From a virus: DNA of 28,241 nucleotides. Below, piece after piece: positions 6,584 through 13,845 of this stretch; position 1 is the stretch's first letter, and the number at the start of each line of letters is the position of its first letter. The notes under the pieces are model-generated. The model saw nothing but the letters and a program-made list of their open reading frames with translations. It did not search any database and had not been told where the DNA came from. The position numbers were made by a program, and so were the translations under genes. The DNA lies in IMG/VR virus record IMGVR_UViG_3300046655_000409, positions 1 through 28,241 of that record. One strand, given 5' to 3'.

Positions 6584-8329
6584 ATGTCTTGGAAAAAATA
6601 TTTTACACCAGTACCGACTGTAAATAACCCTAGCGGAAGTTATAGTCCATTCAGTAATCGCAATTCTGGTAGTATGCCCGGACCTGCTAGATCAAACTAT
6701 TCAAGTTATTTGCCTGATGTATATGTTGGTACACCTAATCGTGTTGAACGTTACGGTCAGTACAACACAATGGATCTTGATTCAGAAGTTAATGCTGCAT
6801 TAGATATCCTTGCAGAGTTTTGTTCTCAACTTAATGAACAAAACGGTACACACTTTATAACTGAATTTAATAAAAAGGCAACAAATACTGAAGTTACAAT
6901 ACTTGCACAATATCTAAAGCAATGGTGTAAGATACAAAAATTTGATACACGTATGTTTAGAATACTACGAAATGTATTCAAGTATGGCGATCAGATCTTT
7001 ATTAGAGATCCCGAAACTAGAAAATGGTTTCATACTGATCCGTCTAATGTAACAAAAATTATTGTTAACGAATCAGAAGGCAAAGTTCCTGAACAGTATG
7101 TTGTAAAAAACTTTAATGTAAATTTTGTAGATATGGTTGCAACAACTCCGTTCGATACCAACGGTAACGTAACAGGTGGCGGCAGCGGACATCTAACTGG
7201 CGGTGTTAGAGGAATGGTTGGTAATAATCCAACTAACAACGGCAACCGTTGGCAAAATGAAGAAAATGAAATTACAGTCGATGCAAAACATGTGGTGCAT
7301 TTAAGTTTATCAGAAGGCTTAGATAAAAATTATCCGTTTGGTAATTCACTACTGGAAACTGTATTTAAAGTATATAAACAAAAAGAATTACTTGAAGATG
7401 CGATTATTATCTATCGTGTTCAACGTGCTCCTGAGCGCAGAGTATTCTACGTTGATGTGGGTAACATGCCATCACACCTTGCTATGCAATTTGTGGAGCG
7501 TGTAAAGACCGAAATTCACCAAAGAAGAATCCCATCGGCGACTGGAGGAGGGCAAAATGTCATAGACAGTTCTTATAATCCTCTGTCAATTAACGAAGAC
7601 TACTTCTTTCCACAAACGGCTGAGGGCCGTGGTTCTAAAGTTGAAACATTACCAGGTGGAACTAATCTAGGAGAAATTGATGACCTTAGATACTTTACTA
7701 ACAAGTTAGTCCGAGGCTTGCGTATTCCTTCAAGTTATCTGCCTACTGGTGCAGATGATGCAAGTAGTCAATATAACGACGGTAGAGTAGGAACAGCATA
7801 CATTCAAGAATTAAGATTTAATACATATTGTGAACGTTTACAAGGGTTAGTTGCAGAGCAGTTTGATACTGAGTTTAAACGTTATGTATTAGAAAAAGGT
7901 GTAAACATAGATACAAATATGTTTGAACTTAAATTCCAACCACCGCAAAACTTTGCAAGTTATAGACAAAGTGAAATTGATAATGCACGAGTGCCTACAT
8001 ATACACAAATGGCAGCACTACCTTATATTTCAAATAGATTTGCTCTTGATAGATTCTTAGGCTTGTCAGCTGAAGAGATTGCAGAAAATGAACGTCTATG
8101 GCGTGAAGAAAATGAAGAAACACTTGAACCAACAGCAACTGACGCAGGTGGTGAAATGCGTGGCGCTGGTATAAGCGGCGCTGGCATAGAAGGTGACTTA
8201 GGTGGGATTGAAGATGTAGCTGATGATGGCGAAGCACCGATACAAGGCTCAGAAGGTGATTCACCTGAAACTGCAACAGGCGATTCGCCAATGCCAGGCG
8301 GCGGAGCAAATGCTGAGCAAACGATATAA
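6584..8329 (+). CDS. gp20: Portal vertex protein of head (gp20)
   Basis: This is a 581-residue protein (T4 gp20: 524). Conserved portal segments are plain: NTMDLDSEVNAALDILAEF near residue 60, HVVHLSLSEGLDKNYPFGNS and LLETVFKVYKQKELLEDAI, then IYRVQRAPERRVFYVDVGNMP, VERVKTEIHQRRI, a DYFFPQTAEGRGSKVETLPGG segment, and LVRGLRIPSSYLPTG. These define the dodecameric ring through which DNA enters and leaves the head and which starts prohead assembly. The last 60 residues are a Gly/Glu/Asp-rich acidic tail absent from T4, like those of marine relatives. It lies 12 bases after the tape measure gene, with AAGGAAAAC before the ATG. Its stop codon lies inside the next late promoter. Confidence 0.97.
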   Translation: MSWKKYFTPVPTVNNPSGSYSPFSNRNSGSMPGPARSNYSSYLPDVYVGTPNRVERYGQYNTMDLDSEVNAALDILAEFCSQLNEQNGTHFITEFNKKATNTEVTILAQYLKQWCKIQKFDTRMFRILRNVFKYGDQIFIRDPETRKWFHTDPSNVTKIIVNESEGKVPEQYVVKNFNVNFVDMVATTPFDTNGNVTGGGSGHLTGGVRGMVGNNPTNNGNRWQNEENEITVDAKHVVHLSLSEGLDKNYPFGNSLLETVFKVYKQKELLEDAIIIYRVQRAPERRVFYVDVGNMPSHLAMQFVERVKTEIHQRRIPSATGGGQNVIDSSYNPLSINEDYFFPQTAEGRGSKVETLPGGTNLGEIDDLRYFTNKLVRGLRIPSSYLPTGADDASSQYNDGRVGTAYIQELRFNTYCERLQGLVAEQFDTEFKRYVLEKGVNIDTNMFELKFQPPQNFASYRQSEIDNARVPTYTQMAALPYISNRFALDRFLGLSAEEIAENERLWREENEETLEPTATDAGGEMRGAGISGAGIEGDLGGIEDVADDGEAPIQGSEGDSPETATGDSPMPGGGANAEQTI

Positions 8330-8332
8330 ATA
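8325..8332 (+). promoter_or_regulatory. T4-type late promoter TATAAATA overlapping the gp20 stop codon
   Basis: An exact TATAAATA includes the TAA of gp20 (8327-8329). The predicted start, six bases on, is 8338, exactly the A of the next ATG; no Shine-Dalgarno is present. The mRNA would be leaderless. Confidence 0.75.
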
Positions 8333-8337
8333 ATACT

Positions 8338-8586
8338 ATGATACTAAGAGAAATATTTTATTTTGATAACGAAACTGTAGAGCCTGTAGAGGATGATCGC
8401 TACGAGCCTGAACATGATGTGTCACCTGTTGACTATGATGACACAAGAAAAACTAGATTAACTCTTAAACAAATTAATAGAATTAGAAAAGCATCTGATT
8501 TACACGCAGAAGAAAAGAAAAAAGATCTCGAGTTTGTAAGACAAATGTATGGAATGGCAGCAAACGCAGCAGCTGAAGGTGTCTAA
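8338..8586 (+). CDS. Prohead core protein candidate, T4 gp67-like by position
   Basis: The protein is 82 residues, about the size of T4 gp67 (80), in the same place directly after the portal gene. It has an acidic N-terminal third (YFDNETVEPVEDDRYEPEHDVSP) followed by a basic amphipathic helix (RKTRLTLKQINRIRKASDLHAEEKKKDLEFVRQMYGMA) at residues 37-74. The RLTLKQINRIRKAS...VRQMYG pattern recurs, as far as I recall, in marine T4-like phages after gp20. A role in the internal scaffold core of the prohead is inferred from position and charge, not from identity to gp67. Its stop overlaps the next start by one base (TAATG). Confidence 0.65.
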   Translation: MILREIFYFDNETVEPVEDDRYEPEHDVSPVDYDDTRKTRLTLKQINRIRKASDLHAEEKKKDLEFVRQMYGMAANAAAEGV

Positions 8587-9365
8587 TGGCCAAGCTAGAC
8601 AAGTCAAAGTATTCTAAAGAAGAATACAGACGTCTCAAAGAACAACGTAAAATTGATAAAGCTAGAGAGCGTATTGCAAAGCAAAGTGCAATAGAACGTA
8701 GTAAGCCACAACCTACTCCTACATTAATAAAAATACAAGAACATGCACAAGAACTTGTTGAAGAAGATGTTGCAGGAGTTCGGAAGGCATTTATAATAGG
8801 CAACGGTATGAGTCGAAAAGGTATTCCTTTAGAACCTTTAAGAGCCTTTGGTAAAACATACGGGTGCAATGCAATTTATAGAACATTTGATCCTGATTAT
8901 TTAATTGCAGTAGATACTAGAATGGTTTTTGAAATTACAAAAGCAGGCTGGCATTTAACAAGACCTCTATGGACAAACCCTAATCGCAGTTATCGCAATA
9001 TGACACATCTTAATTTGTTTGATCCGAGCAAAGGATGGAGTAGCGGTCCAACAGCATTATGGTTAGCTAGTCAGCATAAACATAAAATAATTTATATATT
9101 GGGTTTTGATTATAAAGGATTAGATGACGGTAGATTTGTAAATAATGTTTTTTCAAGTACACCAAATTATAAAAAATCCGGTGACAGAGCAACATTTTAT
9201 GGCAATTGGCTTAAACAAACAGTGATTACTGTAAAAGAAAACCCCAATATTCAATATGTAAGAGTAATTGAAAAAGAAGGCTTTATTCCGCCCGATTTGG
9301 TAAATATTGATAATATAAAACACATTACCGTTGACGATTTTAAGAATCGCCACGGATTAATGTAG
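8586..9365 (+). CDS. Glycosyltransferase-like protein with GT42/sialyltransferase-type fold signature
   Basis: This is a 259-residue protein. Residues 1-45 form a highly charged Lys/Arg/Glu helix. A Rossmann-like domain begins at 67 with KAFIIGNGMSRKGIPLEPL (GNGxS nucleotide-binding loop) and TYGCNAIYRTFDPDYLIAVD (residues 91-110). A second conserved block follows: GWSSGPTALWLASQHKHKIIYILGFDYKG (150-178) and a NNVFSSTPNYK segment. The order GNGxS, CNxxY, SGxxAxxxA, IYxxGxDY resembles Campylobacter CstII-type GT42 sialyltransferases and related DUF115/MptE-like proteins. Donor and acceptor cannot be told, and catalytic activity is not shown; no clear catalytic His was identified. It is translationally coupled (TAATG) to the gp67-like gene, so it is made with the prohead genes and could modify a virion protein. 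It could instead be a non-catalytic structural derivative. Confidence 0.65.
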   Translation: MAKLDKSKYSKEEYRRLKEQRKIDKARERIAKQSAIERSKPQPTPTLIKIQEHAQELVEEDVAGVRKAFIIGNGMSRKGIPLEPLRAFGKTYGCNAIYRTFDPDYLIAVDTRMVFEITKAGWHLTRPLWTNPNRSYRNMTHLNLFDPSKGWSSGPTALWLASQHKHKIIYILGFDYKGLDDGRFVNNVFSSTPNYKKSGDRATFYGNWLKQTVITVKENPNIQYVRVIEKEGFIPPDLVNIDNIKHITVDDFKNRHGLM

Positions 9366-9423
9366 TCAGATAACTAAAAATCTTGCAAATAATGGCCGTT
9401 TCAGGCCTATTTCGTGTAAATAG

Positions 9424-9431
9424 AGTAAATA
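9424..9431 (+). promoter_or_regulatory. T4-type late promoter, variant (AGTAAATA), and structured leader
   Basis: AGTAAATA predicts a start at about 9437 and a 49-base leader to the ATG at 9486. The leader holds the hairpin ATACCG(TGCAAG)CGGTAT at 9445-9462. A weaker GGCC hairpin at 9394-9406, without a T-run, lies between the preceding stop and this promoter. Confidence 0.55.
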
Positions 9432-9485
9432 ATATTGACAGCCCATACCGTGCAAGCGGTATTTATTTTATTACAGGAGAAAACA

Positions 9486-10571
9486 ATGGCAGATCGTAGT
9501 AAATTTGAAGAAATGCTTGAGCTACTTGTCAACGAAGACAAAGAAAGAGCGCAAGAACTATTCCACGAGATTGTGGTAGAAAAATCAAGAGATATTTATG
9601 AGTCACTACTAGAGGACGAAGAAGTTGAAGAGTCAGACGAAGAAGTTGATGAAGCAGCTGACGAAGAAGTAGATGAGTCAGAAGAAGAACTAGACGAAGC
9701 AGACGAAGAAGTAGATGAGTCTGATGATGAGCTAGAAGAAGGTTTTGATCTAGATGAATTTGAAGTAGAAGCAGACCCAATGATGATGGGCGGCGATCCA
9801 GCAGATGAATTAAGTGATCTAGACGGCGACGACGAAGCAGGCGACGACATGGACATGGACATGGGTGACGAAGGCGACATGGCTGATCGTGTTGAAGATC
9901 TAGAAGATGAATTAGAAAAACTAAAAGCAGAATTTGATTCAATGATGAACGATGATGACGCAGGCGACGAAGAAGAAGCAGGCGACGACATGGACATGGA
10001 CATGGATGACGAAGAGCCAGAAGAAGAAGGTTATGCATTTGAAGCAGCAGACGAAGAAGTTGAAGAAGCAGCAGATGAAGATCTTGAAGAAGGCAAAATG
10101 AAAGATTCACTAATTGGTGATTCAGAAAAAATGTCAAAAGCAGAATTTGCTAAAAAACACGGCAAAGAAGCAGCTGACGAGCATTATGAATCAGCAAAAA
10201 CTGCAGGCGAGCAAATGCGCGAGTATGTAGAAAAAGTTGCTCCAGCTAAAATGGGTGACGATGGTGCAAACACAAAATCATCTGTAGCAGGTCCAAATGA
10301 TATGGGCGGAACAAGCGCAAACATTTTACGTGGCGATACTGAAAACAGTGGAGAAGCTGGCGCAGGATCAAAAATAAAAGGTTCAGCACTTAATGACCAA
10401 AACCCAAAAGACATGAACACTAAGAACATTAACGTTCCTGGTGGTAAAGCTGGCAAAACAGGATTTAAAAAATCTGAGCCAGGACACGGCGCCGAGAAAA
10501 AAGGTAAGCCGGGAACTGAGGACAAGGCAGCGACAAGCACACTTAACAAAGTAAGCACTCGCGCTAAGTAA
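9486..10571 (+). CDS. Acidic prohead core protein, gp68-like by position
   Basis: I start it at 9486, where ACAGGAGAAAACA gives a clear Shine-Dalgarno; a longer frame from a TTG at 9435 would begin at the predicted transcription start and inside the leader hairpin region. The 361-residue product begins MADRSKFEEMLELLVNEDKE and ELFHEIVVEKSRDIYESLL (helical), a conserved start in marine T4-like phages. Residues 38-95 are almost pure Asp/Glu with DEEVDE-type repeats. Two GDDMDMDM repeats follow, with a coiled-coil segment (DRVEDLEDELEKLKAEF) between them. The last third is Gly/Lys/Ser-rich and basic. It precedes gp21 and is best read as an internal scaffold/core protein of the prohead. At two to three times the length of T4 gp68 (141 residues), the equivalence is positional. 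Confidence 0.7.
   Translation: MADRSKFEEMLELLVNEDKERAQELFHEIVVEKSRDIYESLLEDEEVEESDEEVDEAADEEVDESEEELDEADEEVDESDDELEEGFDLDEFEVEADPMMMGGDPADELSDLDGDDEAGDDMDMDMGDEGDMADRVEDLEDELEKLKAEFDSMMNDDDAGDEEEAGDDMDMDMDDEEPEEEGYAFEAADEEVEEAADEDLEEGKMKDSLIGDSEKMSKAEFAKKHGKEAADEHYESAKTAGEQMREYVEKVAPAKMGDDGANTKSSVAGPNDMGGTSANILRGDTENSGEAGAGSKIKGSALNDQNPKDMNTKNINVPGGKAGKTGFKKSEPGHGAEKKGKPGTEDKAATSTLNKVSTRAK
9834..10005 (+). repeat. Two identical 31-base direct repeats inside the acidic core gene
   Basis: Bases 9834-9864 and 9975-10005 are identical, encoding EAGDDMDMDM in the same frame, 141 bases apart. A third, partial GCAGGCGACGA copy starts at about 9960. The exact DNA identity, in a gene where synonymous change is easy, suggests recent duplication or slippage. 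Confidence 0.85.
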
Positions 10572-10588
10572 TCAAGACAGGGCATTAG

Positions 10589-11209
10589 ATGAACAACTAT
10601 TTACGAGAGCATTTGACATTCGATCAAGCACAAATTGTGCTTGAGAATGCCAACGAAGGCAAAGATCTTTATATGAAAGGTATTTGCATTCAAGGTGACG
10701 TCCGAAACGCTAATCAGCGAGTATATCCTGTTGCAGAAATAGGCAGGGCTGTCAAAACGCTCAACGATCAAATCCAAAACGGATTTACCCCTCTCGGAGA
10801 GGTTGATCATCCAGATGGCTTAAATATTAACCTAGACCGTGTATGTCTCATGATTGAAAGCATGTGGATGGACGGTGCTAATGGTTATGGAAAACTAAAA
10901 GTATTACCAACTCCGATGGGACAACTAGTTAAAACTATGCTTGAAGCAGATGTTAAACTAGGTGTTTCGTCAAGAGGAGCAGGTGAAGTTGACAGCAACG
11001 GTAATGTTGCTGACTTTGAAATTATCACTGTGGACGTTGTGGCTCAGCCCAGCGCCCCCGGTGCTTACCCAACACCAATCTACGAACAATTATTAAATGC
11101 TCGTGGGGGTATGAAGGCATATGAACTAGCACAGGCAACAAAACACGATGACAAGGCACAAAAATATCTTAAGGAATCGCTGATTAACATAATCAGCAAA
11201 CTCCAATAA
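10589..11209 (+). CDS. gp21: Prohead core protease (gp21)
   Basis: The protein is 206 residues (T4 gp21: 212). Conserved serine-protease segments of the phage prohead protease family are present: NANQRVYPVAEI near 40-51, PLGEVDHPDG with the candidate catalytic His at residue 74, GYGKLKVLPTPMG at 99-111, LGVSSRGAGEV with the candidate nucleophile Ser at 127 or 128, and DFEIITVDVVAQPSAPGA at 142-159. It cuts scaffold, core and capsid proteins after LxE/IxE sites so that DNA can be packaged, and then removes itself. It lies 17 bases after the acidic core gene and 14 before gp22. The Shine-Dalgarno is weak, so coupling to the gene before it is likely. Confidence 0.95.
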   Translation: MNNYLREHLTFDQAQIVLENANEGKDLYMKGICIQGDVRNANQRVYPVAEIGRAVKTLNDQIQNGFTPLGEVDHPDGLNINLDRVCLMIESMWMDGANGYGKLKVLPTPMGQLVKTMLEADVKLGVSSRGAGEVDSNGNVADFEIITVDVVAQPSAPGAYPTPIYEQLLNARGGMKAYELAQATKHDDKAQKYLKESLINIISKLQ

Positions 11210-11223
11210 TAGGAGGACAATTA

Positions 11224-12321
11224 ATGTTGGACGCACTGAAAACACTTTTTGAAAACGATGTTGTTTCGGAAGAAATCAGAGCTGAAGTTGAGGAAGCTTG
11301 GAATGCGAGGATCGTTGAGAATCGCCAACAAGTAACCGCTGAACTACGTGAAGAGTTCGCACAGAAGTACGAGCACGACAAAAATACAATGGTGGAAGCT
11401 ATTGATCAAATGTTATCAGAAGGCTTAGCAAGTGAAATTGCTGAGTTTGCTGAAGATAGAAAGCAACTAGCAGAAGCTAAGGCAAAATATGCTGTAGCAA
11501 TGCGTGAAAATGCTGATCTATTAAAATCATTTGTTGTAGATCAGTTACAAGGAGAAATTCAAGAACTTAGAGCAGACAAAGCAGCAATGGCTGAGTCTTA
11601 TGCTAAACTTGAAGAGTTCGTTGTAGAACAACTAGCTTCAGAAATAACAGAGTTTCATGAAGACAAAAAAGATTTAGCAGAAACAAAAGTACGCTTAGTA
11701 CGTGAAGCTAAGTCACACTTGGCTAAAGTTAAAACTGACTTTATCCAAAGAAGTGCTACACTAGTATCTGAAACAGTTGCAAAGACTCTTACTAAAGAGA
11801 TCGGCGCACTAAAAGAAGATATCAATGTCGCACGTAGAAACGACTTTGGTCGTAAAATATTTGAAGCATATGCAGCTGAATATACTAATTCATATTTGAA
11901 TGAAAAAACTGAAACTGCAAAACTACTAAAAGTTCTTGATAATAAAAATCAACAACTAGCAGAAGCTAAAAAGTATGCTACAAAAGCAATTGCTATTGCA
12001 GAATCTAAAGAAGCAGAGAAACAAAGACTTCAAGAATCAGCAACAAGAGCAGCAAAAATGAATGATCTTCTTGGACCTTTAAGTAAGGACCAAAGAGAAA
12101 TTATGACAGACTTACTGGAATCAGTACAAACACCAAGACTAGAATCTTCGTTTGAAAAGTACCTACCATCAGTTATTGATAGTAATACTCCAGCAAAGCA
12201 AAAGGCACCACTAACAGAGGCAAAAGAAGTAACAGGCAACCGTGAGCAATCACAAACAAGTAGTAAACAAGCAGACGACGGAAATGTCATTGACATCAAG
12301 CGTCTTGCTGGATTAAATTAA
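11224..12321 (+). CDS. gp22: Prohead scaffold protein (gp22)
   Basis: The 365-residue, strongly helical, Glu/Lys/Ala-rich protein sits between the protease and the capsid gene, as gp22 does in T4 (268 residues there). AGGAGG at 11211-11216 fixes the start. The central part holds a degenerate repeat: 59-89, 102-127, 132-157 and, weaker, 173-203, each with the pattern V-x-x-x-L-x-x-E-I-x-E-F-x-E-D-x-x-x-L-A-E. The segment NDFGRKIFEAYAAEYTNSYL (205-224) and the C-terminal KYLPSVI region are the kind of conserved blocks seen in marine gp22. It forms the inner scaffold around which gp23 assembles and is later degraded by gp21. The extra repeats probably explain its length relative to T4. Confidence 0.9.
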   Translation: MLDALKTLFENDVVSEEIRAEVEEAWNARIVENRQQVTAELREEFAQKYEHDKNTMVEAIDQMLSEGLASEIAEFAEDRKQLAEAKAKYAVAMRENADLLKSFVVDQLQGEIQELRADKAAMAESYAKLEEFVVEQLASEITEFHEDKKDLAETKVRLVREAKSHLAKVKTDFIQRSATLVSETVAKTLTKEIGALKEDINVARRNDFGRKIFEAYAAEYTNSYLNEKTETAKLLKVLDNKNQQLAEAKKYATKAIAIAESKEAEKQRLQESATRAAKMNDLLGPLSKDQREIMTDLLESVQTPRLESSFEKYLPSVIDSNTPAKQKAPLTEAKEVTGNREQSQTSSKQADDGNVIDIKRLAGLN

Positions 12322-12331
12322 GGAGATTATT

Positions 12332-13513
12332 ATGTCGGAACTACTAGAAAGTCGCTGGCAGGATACGAAAACAGCACTTCTTGAAGGCCTAGGTGGCAAC
12401 AAGAAAAGCGTAATGGCAGCAACATTAGAAAATACTCGCAAGTATCTTTCAGAAACTGCTACAGCTGGTGCTACATCTGCCGGTAATGTCGCAACACTAA
12501 ACCGTGTAATCCTTCCAGTGATTAGACGTGTTATGCCAACAGTTATAGCTAATGAGCTAGTTGGTGTTCAACCTATGACTGGACCAGTTGGTCAAATCCA
12601 CACACTAAGAGTACGTTATGCAGATAGCATTTCTACAGGTGGTGGCACAGACGTAACAGCTGGCGAAGAGGCTCTAAGCCCATTCAAAATTGCTGAAGCT
12701 TATTCAGGAAACGAAGGTAACCCAGGTACTGCTGATGTAACAGCAGCTATGGAAGGTGTTGCTGGTAACAGAATGAGTATTCAAATCTTGAAACAAACTG
12801 TGGAAGCAAAGTCACGCAAGCTATCAGCTCGTTGGACTTTTGAAGCAGCTCAAGATGCTCAGTCACAGCATGGTATTGATGTTGAAGCAGAAATAATGGC
12901 TGCTCTAGCACAAGAAATTACTGCTGAGATTGATCAAGAAGTTTTAGCTTCTTTAGCTTCACTAGCTGGCACTGCGGTTGAAACATACAACCAAGCAGCA
13001 GTATCAGGTACAGCTACATTTGTTGGTGACGAACATGCAGCACTTGCAGTTCAAATCAACCGCGCATCAAACCTAATCGCTCAGCGTACACGCAGAGGCG
13101 CAGGTAACTGGGCAGTTGTTTCACCATTCACACTTACACTTCTACAGTCAGCAACTACTTCGGCATTTGCTCGTACTACAGAAGGTACTTTTGAAGCACC
13201 AACAAACACTAAAATGGTTGGTACACTAAACAACGCAATGAAAGTATATGTAAACACATATGCATCAGATGCATCACCAGTACTTATTGGGTACAAAGGT
13301 ACAAGCGAATCAGACGCAGCAGCGTTTTATTGCCCGTACATCCCACTAATGAGTTCAGGTGTTGTTCTAGATCCAGGCACATTTGAGCCAACAGTATCGT
13401 TCATGACTCGTTATGGATATGTTGAGCTAACAAATACTGCTTCGTCTCTAGGTAACGCAGCTGATTATCTAGCAAAAGTTGCAATTGATAATTCAAATGT
13501 AAGCTTTAGCTAA
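12332..13513 (+). CDS. gp23: Major capsid protein (gp23)
   Basis: AAGGAG at 12321-12326, overlapping the gp22 stop, gives a strong ribosome site as expected for the most abundant virion protein. At 393 residues it is shorter than T4 gp23 (521). Typical segments are LNRVILPVIRRVMPTVIANELVGVQPM and GPVGQIHTLRVRY near 55-95, KSRKLSARWTFEAAQD near 155-180, and the C-terminal SFMTRYGYVELTN region. The sequence KYLSE followed by TATAGAT at residue 41 fits the LxE cleavage rule of gp21, so the mature subunit likely starts at Thr42. The missing length compared with T4 would lie mostly in the insertion domain, judged from length only. A strong terminator lies 24 bases downstream, ending the operon. 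Confidence 0.97.
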   Translation: MSELLESRWQDTKTALLEGLGGNKKSVMAATLENTRKYLSETATAGATSAGNVATLNRVILPVIRRVMPTVIANELVGVQPMTGPVGQIHTLRVRYADSISTGGGTDVTAGEEALSPFKIAEAYSGNEGNPGTADVTAAMEGVAGNRMSIQILKQTVEAKSRKLSARWTFEAAQDAQSQHGIDVEAEIMAALAQEITAEIDQEVLASLASLAGTAVETYNQAAVSGTATFVGDEHAALAVQINRASNLIAQRTRRGAGNWAVVSPFTLTLLQSATTSAFARTTEGTFEAPTNTKMVGTLNNAMKVYVNTYASDASPVLIGYKGTSESDAAAFYCPYIPLMSSGVVLDPGTFEPTVSFMTRYGYVELTNTASSLGNAADYLAKVAIDNSNVSFS

Positions 13514-13536
13514 GTTTTAGTTAACACAGATAAAGG

Positions 13537-13562
13537 ATAGGCGCTACGGCGCCTATTTTTTT
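13537..13562 (+). terminator. Strong intrinsic terminator after gp23
   Basis: A perfect 8-bp stem ATAGGCGC/GCGCCTAT closes on a TACG loop bounded by C and G, an extra-stable UNCG-type tetraloop. Seven Ts follow (13556-13562). It ends capsid-operon transcripts and insulates the RNA gene behind it. Confidence 0.93.
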
Positions 13563-13584
13563 GACTTTTTTTCTAATAAAATGG

Positions 13585-13612
13585 TTGACATTGTCTGTAG
13601 AGATGTTATATT
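13585..13612 (+). promoter_or_regulatory. Sigma70-type promoter with extended -10
   Basis: TTGACA at 13585-13590 is a perfect -35 box. TATATT at 13607-13612 is a near-perfect -10, the spacer is 16 bases, and TG at 13604-13605 makes it an extended -10. Predicted start is near 13619-13620. It is unlike every other promoter in this window, which are late-type boxes without a -35. Confidence 0.85.
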
Positions 13613-13618
13613 AGTTAC

Positions 13619-13834
13619 ATAACGAAGACGACGGTTTACGTTAGATGGTGACTGAAGCGATGTCGGTAGACGGCATCAAGGTAATGTAGAAGAACCTTAG
13701 CGGGTTAGTTTAGCGACTGCATACATGTTCCGGGTTTATTGCACGAGTCTACTTGTGCCCGGTTGAAGGTAATAAGTAATTCCTTCCTATCACATTATAA
13801 AAGGCCTGTTCTTAACTGAGCAGGTCTTTTTTTT
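13619..13834 (+). ncRNA. Structured non-coding RNA of about 215 bases, family not recognised
   Basis: The region lies between a strong sigma70-type promoter and a strong intrinsic terminator and holds no credible reading frame. In order, it can form TAACG/CGTTA (13620-13643), GATGTCG(GTAGA)CGGCATC (13659-13677), AAGGT/ACCTT (13678-13698), and a long stem-loop. In the last, CCGG pairs with CCGG around a 7-base bulge and GCACGAG(TCTA)CTTGTGC (13730-13762). The terminator stem follows. It does not look like a tRNA (no T-loop GGTTCRA pattern), a tmRNA or 6S RNA as far as I can tell by eye. A host-type promoter would allow transcription before the phage late switch. It could be a trans-acting small RNA targeting host or phage mRNAs, a protein-sequestering RNA, or a cis element of the packaging or assembly region. 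Which of these it is remains unknown. Confidence 0.8.
13802..13834 (+). terminator. Strong intrinsic terminator of the RNA gene
   Basis: GGCCTGTTC (13803-13811) pairs with GAGCAGGTC (13818-13826), including two G-U pairs, around a TTAACT loop; flanking As pair with the first Ts. Eight Ts follow (13827-13834). The last T is also the first base of the next late promoter. Confidence 0.92.
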
Positions 13835-13841
13835 ATAAATA
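13834..13841 (+). promoter_or_regulatory. T4-type late promoter TATAAATA fused to the terminator T-run
   Basis: An exact TATAAATA followed by C. The predicted start is base 13847, one base inside the ATG at 13846, with no Shine-Dalgarno; the transcript would be leaderless or start at the adjacent A. Confidence 0.75.
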
Positions 13842-13845
13842 CATC

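Noticed and set aside
9391-9412. Terminator after the glycosyltransferase-like gene
   Set aside because: Only a 4-bp GGCC stem with a bulged extension and no T-run; at best weak.
9435-9485. N-terminal extension of the acidic core protein from a TTG
   Set aside because: The TTG coincides with the predicted transcription start, has no Shine-Dalgarno and covers the leader hairpin; the ATG at 9486 has a clear AGGAGAAAAC site.
9529-10137. Long minus-strand frames opposite the acidic gene
   Set aside because: Leu/Arg/His- or Ser-only composition is the mirror of GAA/GAC/GAT codon repeats; no start signal.
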